Below are positions 1 to 5,014 of a stretch of 5,014 nucleotides of DNA, piece after piece; the stretch's first letter is position 1; the number at the start of each line of letters is the position of its first letter. The position numbers and the translations under genes were made by a program. A model generated the notes under the pieces. It did no database searches and had not been told where the DNA came from. It saw only the letters and a list, made by a program, of their open reading frames with translations. The DNA comes from Bacillota bacterium (GTDB taxonomy: Bacteria > Bacillota_G > Limnochordia > DTU010). The stretch lies in assembly GCA_012799255.1 (NCBI GenBank), contig JAAZLQ010000147.1:1-5014 (forward strand), read 5' to 3'.

Positions 1-718
1 AATACACCCGGCCTACATAGCCGGTAAAAGGAAAACCGAACACTTGCGCCCCAGAAAGCCGCTCCCGCACCAAATCCAACAAATCAACTTCCGGAGCCGA
101 TTGGCGGTACTGGAGCAATTCCCATAAAAATCTTTTTTTGATCACCAGCATGTCAAGAAATAATTTGTGTTCTGGCTCCGGCCCGGCAGTGATATTGCTG
201 ATCCGGTTATCTTCATCCACTTGCAGGAAAAGAGCTGCTTCACCCTTCTGGTTCACATCCGGACTGACCTGATAAATTAAAGTGACATCCGCCCGGGCAG
301 TTAAATGAAATTCGATAATTTCAGCGAAATTAATGTTGATCACCAGGTTGCTGCAGCTCATGATCACGTGTTCCGCCTGATCCTTAATAAAGAAGTCAGC
401 ATTGAGAGTCAAATCCTTTAAAGAAAAGCGGCTGCCTTTCTCTTCCTGTCCGTAGCCGGGCAAGATAAACAGCCCTCCCATTTTCCGGTCCAGCCGCCAC
501 TCTTTCCCCGCCCGCAGGTGATCCAGCACGGAACGATAGCGTAAGGGCGTGACAATCCCTACAGTCCTTAATCCCGAATTAACCATATTGGATAAAGGAA
601 AATCCAACAACCGGTACCTGCCCCCGAAGGGTATGGTGCCAACCGGCCGGCCGGCAGTTAACTCCATCATTTCACCGGCAGGACAAGTGCTGGTGATTAA
701 CCCGATCACACGGCTCAT
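1..718 (-). CDS. glgD: ADP-glucose pyrophosphorylase-like subunit GlgD, N-terminal part (3' end cut by window edge)
   Basis: GlgD is a GlgC paralogue found next to glgC in Bacillota. In studied Bacillota it pairs with GlgC and raises or tunes ADP-glucose synthesis while having little or no activity alone. The first 239 codons are present, open to the left edge, of an expected 340-380. The start ATG is at 716-718, with GGGAGGGG 6 bases upstream and an in-frame TAA at 737-739. The fold signature is clear: GRPVGTIPFGGRYRLLDFPL begins at residue 23 and is followed by SNMVNSGL (43-50). The catalytic features of GlgC are lost. The Gly-rich LAGGQGSRL loop is replaced by LITSTCPAG (7-15), the SGDH of the metal-binding Asp becomes SCSN (121-124, Asp to Ser123), the WYKGTA segment is absent, and EKP becomes AGP (178-180, so the sugar-phosphate Lys becomes Gly). 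These losses point to a non-catalytic, regulatory role, which is inference from sequence. Assignment as GlgD rather than a second GlgC is confident. Confidence 0.94.
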   Translation of the reverse strand, partial: MSRVIGLITSTCPAGEMMELTAGRPVGTIPFGGRYRLLDFPLSNMVNSGLRTVGIVTPLRYRSVLDHLRAGKEWRLDRKMGGLFILPGYGQEEKGSRFSLKDLTLNADFFIKDQAEHVIMSCSNLVININFAEIIEFHLTARADVTLIYQVSPDVNQKGEAALFLQVDEDNRISNITAGPEPEHKLFLDMLVIKKRFLWELLQYRQSAPEVDLLDLVRERLSGAQVFGFPFTGYVGRVY

Positions 719-724
719 CTTCAG

Positions 725-732
725 CCCCTCCC
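725..732 (-). promoter_or_regulatory. Shine-Dalgarno site of glgD
   Basis: On the minus strand this reads GGGAGGGG, 6 bases before the glgD ATG, within the 27-base gap after glgC. It selects the ATG at 716-718 over the in-frame CTG at 722-724. The short gap suggests closely linked translation of the two partner subunits. Confidence 0.8.
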
Positions 733-745
733 ATCCTTATACATG

Positions 746-1903
746 TTAAGCCAGGGCTTCATGATAAGCTGCAGCTTGCGGACTAAAACTGTCGTGAATT
801 AATGCGATCTTCCCCGGCAAATCTGGCTTAACCAGGCAGCCCGGCACTACCTGGACACCTTCCATGACAATAGCTCGGAACAAGCGGGTTTCTTTTCCCA
901 CTGCCGCATTCGGTAAGATGATGGAATCGTGAATCACAGCCTTTTCCCCCACAAAAACACCCGGTGCCAGAATGGAATTGACTACTTCCCCATAGATGAT
1001 ACACCCGTTGCTGACGAGACTGTTAACTACTTTGGCCTGAGAGCCCAGATAATGGGGTGCCAGTACATCCGAGTTGGAAAAGACTCTCGGGCCGTCAAAG
1101 AGATCCAGTTCAGGCTGTTCCCTTAAGAGCTCCATGTTGGCTTCATAATAGCTTTCGACGGTGCCCACATCTTTCCAGTAGCCTTGAAAACGATAGGCAT
1201 ATAGGCTCTTACCCTGGTTCAACAGCATGGGGATCACATTCTTGCCGAAATCATGCTCCGAAGACGGGTTTAGCTCATCTTCGACGAGGGCTTGACGCAG
1301 TACCGGCCAGTTGAAAATATAAATCCCCATGGAGGCTAAATTGCTGTCCGGTTTTGGCGGTTTCTCACTGAATTTAACGATCCGGCCGTCGGCAGCACAA
1401 GTCATGATCCCGAATCTGGAAGCCTCATGCCAGGGCACTTCGATGACAGAAATGGTCAAGTCAGCGTTGTTTTTCTTGTGAAAATCCAGCATCAAACGAT
1501 AATCCATCTGGTAAATGTGGTCCCCGGAAATGATGAGCACATAATCCGGGTCATAATAATTGATAAAGTCAATATTCTGGTATACTGCATTGGCAGTACC
1601 CTTGTACCAGGTGCCCCCATCCTCCCGCACAAAAGGCGGCAAGATGTGCACCCCACCGAAAGCGCTATCCAGGTCCCAGGCGGTGCCGATCCCAATATAG
1701 GAGTTCAACAGCAGCGGTTTATACTGAGTGAGCACTCCTACCGTATCAATTTCAGAATTGACACAATTGCTCAAACTGAAATCAATAATGCGGTACTTCC
1801 CGCCAAAGGAAACCGCTGGTTTGGCAATCTTTTTGGTGAGGGCTCCTAACCGGCTCCCCTGGCCTCCAGCCAATAGCATGGCGATAATCTCTTTTTTCGG
1901 CAT
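746..1903 (-). CDS. glgC: Glucose-1-phosphate adenylyltransferase (ADP-glucose pyrophosphorylase), catalytic subunit GlgC
   Basis: GlgC converts ATP and glucose-1-phosphate to ADP-glucose and pyrophosphate, the committed step of bacterial glycogen synthesis. The protein is complete at 385 residues, close to the B. subtilis enzyme (about 380). The nucleotidyltransferase domain shows LAGGQGSRL (11-19), [15 protein letters not shown] (28-42), [12 protein letters not shown] (99-110, where Tyr100 matches the E. coli adenine-contact Tyr114), [10 protein letters not shown] (126-135, Asp128 matching catalytic Asp142), FSEKP (178-182, Lys181 matching glucose-1-phosphate-binding Lys195), LASMGIYIF (189-197) and GYWKDVGT (241-248). 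From about 285 to 360 comes the left-handed beta-helix domain, seen as repeated short hydrophobic turns. Lys25 aligns with the E. coli activator-site Lys39, but the next residue is Ile rather than Arg, so fructose-1,6-bisphosphate control cannot be assumed. The ATG at 1901-1903 follows a strong ribosome binding site, with an in-frame TAA at 1925-1927. glgD begins 27 bases downstream, and a GlgC/GlgD heteromer is likely. Confidence 0.97.
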   Translation of the reverse strand: MPKKEIIAMLLAGGQGSRLGALTKKIAKPAVSFGGKYRIIDFSLSNCVNSEIDTVGVLTQYKPLLLNSYIGIGTAWDLDSAFGGVHILPPFVREDGGTWYKGTANAVYQNIDFINYYDPDYVLIISGDHIYQMDYRLMLDFHKKNNADLTISVIEVPWHEASRFGIMTCAADGRIVKFSEKPPKPDSNLASMGIYIFNWPVLRQALVEDELNPSSEHDFGKNVIPMLLNQGKSLYAYRFQGYWKDVGTVESYYEANMELLREQPELDLFDGPRVFSNSDVLAPHYLGSQAKVVNSLVSNGCIIYGEVVNSILAPGVFVGEKAVIHDSIILPNAAVGKETRLFRAIVMEGVQVVPGCLVKPDLPGKIALIHDSFSPQAAAYHEALA

Positions 1904-1908
1904 TGCTT

Positions 1909-1918
1909 CTCCCCCTTT
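1909..1918 (-). promoter_or_regulatory. Shine-Dalgarno site of glgC
   Basis: On the minus strand this reads AAAGGGGGAG, 5 bases before the glgC ATG, and supports that start. The gap after glgP is 38 bases. An upstream copy of the overlapping octamer GGGAGAAG lies at 1929-1936, beside the glgP stop. There is no terminator-like stem with a T run. Confidence 0.8.
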
Positions 1919-1941
1919 CCTGGGTTACCTTCTCCCGGTTA

Positions 1942-4368
1942 TCAGGTGCGGTAAGGAACCCGCCAGATATCCTCTGCATATTCCTTAACGGTACGGTCAG
2001 CAGCAAATAAACCTGCTTTCGCAATATTGATTAAAGAGGTCTTTTGCCAGGCTCGCTGGTTACTGTAAAGAAAATTGAGCCGCTGCCAGGCTTCCACGTA
2101 AGGGCAAAAATCCTTCAAGACAAAAAATTCATCATTGTCACGCAAAAGGGAATCGTAGATGACCCGGAACTCCCCCTCAGCTTCGCTGAAGAACCCATTG
2201 ATCAGCTGGTCAACCACTTTTCTTAACCGAGGATAAGTATGATACTCTTCCCAGGAGTTATAACCCCCTTTCTGGTAAAAATTCATGACTTGTTCTGCCT
2301 TTAAGCCAAAGATAAAGATGTTTTCGTCACCGACGGCTTCTTTAATTTCCACGTTAGCCCCATCTAAAGTACCCAGAGTGACGGCACCGTTCAGCATGAA
2401 TTTCATGTTGCCTGTACCGGAAGCTTCCCGGCTGGCAGTGGAAATCTGTTGACTGATCTCGGCTGCCGGGTAAATTTTTTCCGCTAAAGAAACATTGAAA
2501 TTTTCCAGGAAAACCACTTTGATCTTATCCGCCACGTCCTGGTCGTTATTGATTTTGTGGGCTAAGGTGTTGATCAACTTGATGATGGTTTTTGCGTAAT
2601 GATAGCCAGGTGCAGCTTTGCCGCTGAAGATAAAGGTATGAGGATGAATGGGCAGTCGGGGATTTTCCTTCAACCGGTTATATAAGTCCATAATGCGAAA
2701 CACATTTAAGAGCTGCCGTTTATAGGCGTGGATCCTTTTCACTTGAACATCGAAAACGGAATCAGGATCTACTTTCACTCCCATTTTGTTATAAATGATT
2801 TGCGCCAGCTTCTGTTTATTGTGGCGTTTGACTTGAGCCAGCTTTGCCAGGAAAGCTTCGTCATCCTGGTAAGCCAAAAGCTTTTCCAGCTCCTCGGGCC
2901 TGAAAATCCAACCGGGACCGATAGCTTCGGTAATCAAAGATGCTAGTTTCGGATTAGCCTCCTGCAGGAAGCGCCGGTGGCTGACGCCGTTAGTCTTATT
3001 TCTGATTTTGTACGGGTAAATAATTTGGAAGTCTTTCAGTAAATGTTCTTTAAGGATCCCGGTATGCAGGCGGGAAACTCCGTTCACGGAATGACTGCCG
3101 ATCACCGCCAAATTGGCCATCCATACCTGACCGTCCCGGATAATCGCCGTCCGTTCAATGATCGCCTGATCATTGGGAAATTTCTCTTGCATTTCCAAAC
3201 GGTAACGCCGGTCGATTTCTTCCACAATCATATAGATGCGGGGTAGCAGGTATTTAAAGATGTCCACCGGCCATTTTTCCAGAGCCTCCGGCATGATGGT
3301 GTGGTTGGTATAAGAAATGGTGTTAACCGTAATGTTCCATGCTTCTTCCCACCCCATCCCTTCTTCATCGATCAAGATCCGCATCAACTCAGGAATACAC
3401 AAGGCTGGATGGGTATCATTGATGTGCACTGCGATTTTCCGATGAAAGTCTTTTAAGGAGCCGTTCTTTTTCTTGTACCGCCGTACAATGGAACCCAGCC
3501 CGGCAGCCACGAAGAAATACTCCTGCTTTAGCCTGAGCTCCCGGCCGGCTTGACTGCTGTCATCAGGGTAGAGAATATTGGAAATAGCTTCAACTTCAGA
3601 TTTGTAACTTACCGCTTTACTGAACTCTCCGCGGTAAAAACTGGCCAGGTCAAATTCCACGACAATCGGTTCCGCACTCCATAAACGAAGGGTGTTAATC
3701 GTCTGGTAATTCTCATAACTGACAATGGGGATGTCGTAAGGCACTGCTAAGACAGGCTCATAGTTCTCATGGCGAAAAGTGAGCCGGCCGTCAACAACAC
3801 TCACTTTTACATCTCCTTTGAATTTCACGATGACGGCTTTGTCCGGCTTCTTGATTTCCCATGGATACCCGTTGCTGAGCCAGTTATCCGGCACTTCGGT
3901 CTGATAGCCGTTGACAATTTTCTGCTGAAATAAACCGTACTTGTACCGGATACCATTCCCATGGCCCGGAATATCTAGAAAAGCCATAGCATCCAAAAAA
4001 CAAGCCGCCAGCCTGCCTAAGCCTCCATTCCCCAAACCAGCATCCTTCTCTACCTCTAACAACTCTTCCAGGCTGCTCCCTAAATCTTTGAGCCCTGCTT
4101 CCACGGTATCTTTAATATCCAGGTTTAGCAGGTAATAGGACAGGAGCTTGCCGATCAGGAACTCCATGGAAAAATAGTAAACTTGTTTCACTTGTTCCCG
4201 GGCGTATGAATTGTTGGTCTCCACCCAATTTTCCGCAAACCATTCCTTCACCAGCAGCACTAGAGTCTGATACTTTTCCCAGGGAGTGCTTTCGTCAAAA
4301 GATTTCCCATGGGTTTCAGCAAACTTGGCCAGGTACGCTTCGCAGAAGCCTTCTTTCGTAGCAAACAT
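1942..4368 (-). CDS. glgP: Glycogen/maltodextrin phosphorylase GlgP
   Basis: This PLP-dependent GT35 enzyme removes glucose units from non-reducing alpha-1,4 chain ends using phosphate and yields glucose-1-phosphate. It is complete at 808 residues, normal for bacterial forms (about 800-815). Family motifs occur in order: YFSMEFLIG (65-73), GNGGLGRLAACFLDA (113-127), PGHGNGIRYKYGLF (134-147), NDTHPA (317-322), SYTNHT (352-357), GSHSVNG (424-430), RIHAYKR (545-551, with the phosphate-site Lys550/Arg551), SGKAAPGYHYAK (582-593) and EASGTGNMK, whose Lys656 is the expected PLP Schiff-base lysine. It lacks the N-terminal extension that carries the regulatory phosphoserine of the muscle enzyme. The ATG at 4366-4368 is supported by AGGAGG 7 bases upstream and an in-frame TGA at 4384-4386, which excludes an earlier start. 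It lies 43 bases after glgB and 38 before glgC. Gly437 in LHTGILK is unusual, since most relatives have Glu there. MalP-like maltodextrin preference cannot be excluded, but the operon favours glycogen. Confidence 0.97.
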   Translation of the reverse strand: MFATKEGFCEAYLAKFAETHGKSFDESTPWEKYQTLVLLVKEWFAENWVETNNSYAREQVKQVYYFSMEFLIGKLLSYYLLNLDIKDTVEAGLKDLGSSLEELLEVEKDAGLGNGGLGRLAACFLDAMAFLDIPGHGNGIRYKYGLFQQKIVNGYQTEVPDNWLSNGYPWEIKKPDKAVIVKFKGDVKVSVVDGRLTFRHENYEPVLAVPYDIPIVSYENYQTINTLRLWSAEPIVVEFDLASFYRGEFSKAVSYKSEVEAISNILYPDDSSQAGRELRLKQEYFFVAAGLGSIVRRYKKKNGSLKDFHRKIAVHINDTHPALCIPELMRILIDEEGMGWEEAWNITVNTISYTNHTIMPEALEKWPVDIFKYLLPRIYMIVEEIDRRYRLEMQEKFPNDQAIIERTAIIRDGQVWMANLAVIGSHSVNGVSRLHTGILKEHLLKDFQIIYPYKIRNKTNGVSHRRFLQEANPKLASLITEAIGPGWIFRPEELEKLLAYQDDEAFLAKLAQVKRHNKQKLAQIIYNKMGVKVDPDSVFDVQVKRIHAYKRQLLNVFRIMDLYNRLKENPRLPIHPHTFIFSGKAAPGYHYAKTIIKLINTLAHKINNDQDVADKIKVVFLENFNVSLAEKIYPAAEISQQISTASREASGTGNMKFMLNGAVTLGTLDGANVEIKEAVGDENIFIFGLKAEQVMNFYQKGGYNSWEEYHTYPRLRKVVDQLINGFFSEAEGEFRVIYDSLLRDNDEFFVLKDFCPYVEAWQRLNFLYSNQRAWQKTSLINIAKAGLFAADRTVKEYAEDIWRVPYRT

Positions 4369-4375
4369 GCACTGC

Positions 4376-4381
4376 CCTCCT
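4376..4381 (-). promoter_or_regulatory. Shine-Dalgarno site of glgP
   Basis: On the minus strand this reads AGGAGG inside AAGAGGAGGGC, 7 bases before the glgP ATG. It is a near-perfect match to the anti-Shine-Dalgarno sequence and fixes the start. It sits in the 43-base gap after the glgB stop, where I see no terminator hairpin or convincing promoter. Confidence 0.85.
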
Positions 4382-4411
4382 CTTCATCCTGCATCACACA
4401 CAAGATCAATG

Positions 4412-5014
4412 CTATGCAGGCACCGGTTTTAATAGAACTCCTGCTAAAGGAGGAAGTTTGATCACGATGGAATACTCTTGTCCCTGCCAAGGTACCGGCT
4501 CCGCCTGCACCGGCTGTTCGTTGAGCTGGCCGGCTCCTCCGAAAGCAGGAGCATCACTGTTTAGTATTTCATAGTACTGCCCGGCTGCCGGTACACCAAT
4601 CCGATATTCCGGGTAAAAATCCGGTTTAAAATTTAACACCACCAGCAGGAATTCGCCGTTTTTAGCCCTTCGCAAAAAGACATAGACGCTTTGGGCTGCA
4701 TTATTGGGTTCCAACCAGGTAAAACCTTTCCAGCTATCATCCAGCTGCCAGAGGCTTCTTTCCTGCCTGTATAGCCAGTTGATCTTTTGTACGAATTCCT
4801 GCAATTTTCTGTGCATTGGATATGCAAGCAGGAACCATTCCAGGCCCTCATAATACCGCCATTCGATGAACTGGGCCAGTTCACCGCCCATGAACAAGAG
4901 CTTCTTTCCGGGATGGCACATTTGATAAAGATACAATACCCGTAATCCCGCAAACTGCTGCCAGTAATCACCAGGTATCCTGCCGATTAAGGATTTCTTG
5001 CCATGGACTACTTC
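4412..5014 (-). CDS. glgB: 1,4-alpha-glucan branching enzyme GlgB, C-terminal part (5' end cut by window edge)
   Basis: This enzyme cuts an alpha-1,4 glucan chain and rejoins it through an alpha-1,6 bond, creating glycogen branches in the cytoplasm. The frame is open from the right edge, where it is in phase at base 5014, to a TAG stop at 4412-4414. It gives 200 residues of a family usually about 630-730 long, so the N-terminal CBM48 domain and most of the GH13 barrel lie outside. The visible part starts EVVHGKKS, which is the tail of the conserved (S)HDEVVHGK motif; the catalytic-region His-Asp is just beyond the edge. Then come the end of the barrel (HPGKKLLFMGGE at local residues 34-45, FIEW 49-52) and the C-terminal beta-sandwich domain (about 100-196), with the typical YRIGVP (137-142), LNSDAPAFGG (151-160) and LPPLAGVLLK ending. 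A TTG at 4936 is internal, not a start, because homology continues upstream of it. Identification is firm; GH13_9 GlgB fits better than other amylase-family members. Confidence 0.96.
   Translation of the reverse strand, partial: EVVHGKKSLIGRIPGDYWQQFAGLRVLYLYQMCHPGKKLLFMGGELAQFIEWRYYEGLEWFLLAYPMHRKLQEFVQKINWLYRQERSLWQLDDSWKGFTWLEPNNAAQSVYVFLRRAKNGEFLLVVLNFKPDFYPEYRIGVPAAGQYYEILNSDAPAFGGAGQLNEQPVQAEPVPWQGQEYSIVIKLPPLAGVLLKPVPA

Noticed and set aside
643..654. Perfect 12-base palindrome CCGGCCGGCCGG near the start of glgD
   Set aside because: It falls inside codons for the conserved Gly-Arg-Pro of the GlgD N-terminus (residues 23-25) and is explained by GC-rich codon choice. There is no partner element suggesting an operator.
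721..744. Tiny reading frame MYKDGRG in the glgC-glgD gap, a possible leader peptide
   Set aside because: It is seven codons long, its ATG has no good ribosome binding site of its own, and it spans the glgD Shine-Dalgarno sequence. Nothing suggests attenuation.
1427..1849. A 140-codon open frame on the plus strand, antisense to glgC
   Set aside because: It lies wholly inside the clearly coding glgC on the other strand, lacks recognisable motifs and is best explained as a codon-bias shadow. The same holds for the other short plus-strand frames over glgC and glgP.
4260..4490. A 76-codon minus-strand frame bridging the end of glgB and the start of glgP
   Set aside because: It overlaps both real genes in a different frame, its product has no family resemblance, and the glgB stop and glgP ribosome binding site explain the region.
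1..5014. Search for a novel system such as defence genes, retroelements, CRISPR, structured RNA or mobile elements
   Set aside because: About 98 percent of the window is coding sequence of four well-known glycogen genes. The remaining gaps total 108 bases and show only ribosome binding sites. No repeats, transposase remnants or foreign-looking stretches were found.

Overview
The window is a run of four genes, all on the minus strand, from a bacterial glycogen (alpha-1,4/1,6-glucan) metabolism operon. Read in transcription order (right to left) they are: the 3' end of glgB (branching enzyme, cut by the right edge), complete glgP (glycogen phosphorylase), complete glgC (ADP-glucose pyrophosphorylase catalytic subunit) and the 5' two thirds of glgD (ADP-glucose pyrophosphorylase-like second subunit, cut by the left edge). 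The gaps are 43, 38 and 27 bases. Each gap carries a strong purine-rich Shine-Dalgarno sequence and none has a recognisable terminator, so the genes are most likely one polycistronic unit.

The organism is most likely a Bacillota member, probably in the Clostridia in the broad sense. The GlgC/GlgD pair is typical of that phylum. The GlgB tail and GlgP contain sequence stretches I associate with Bacillus/Clostridia homologues (for example PGHGNGIRYKYGLF in GlgP), the ribosome binding sites are strong AGGAGG-like sites, and base composition is moderate. I cannot name a genus.

Together the genes cover both directions of the pathway. GlgC, probably with GlgD as partner, makes ADP-glucose from glucose-1-phosphate and ATP. 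A glycogen synthase (glgA, not in the window) would polymerise it, GlgB adds alpha-1,6 branches, and GlgP releases glucose-1-phosphate from chain ends. The order B-P-C-D differs from the B. subtilis order glgB-C-D-A-P because the degradative glgP lies between the branching enzyme and the ADP-glucose genes.

Non-coding sequence amounts to only 108 bases in three short gaps. I found no RNA gene, CRISPR array, mobile element, phage or defence gene, and no sign of an undescribed system. The points most worth a second look are the loss of catalytic residues in GlgD, the operon order, and a few unusual residues in otherwise conserved motifs of GlgP and GlgB.
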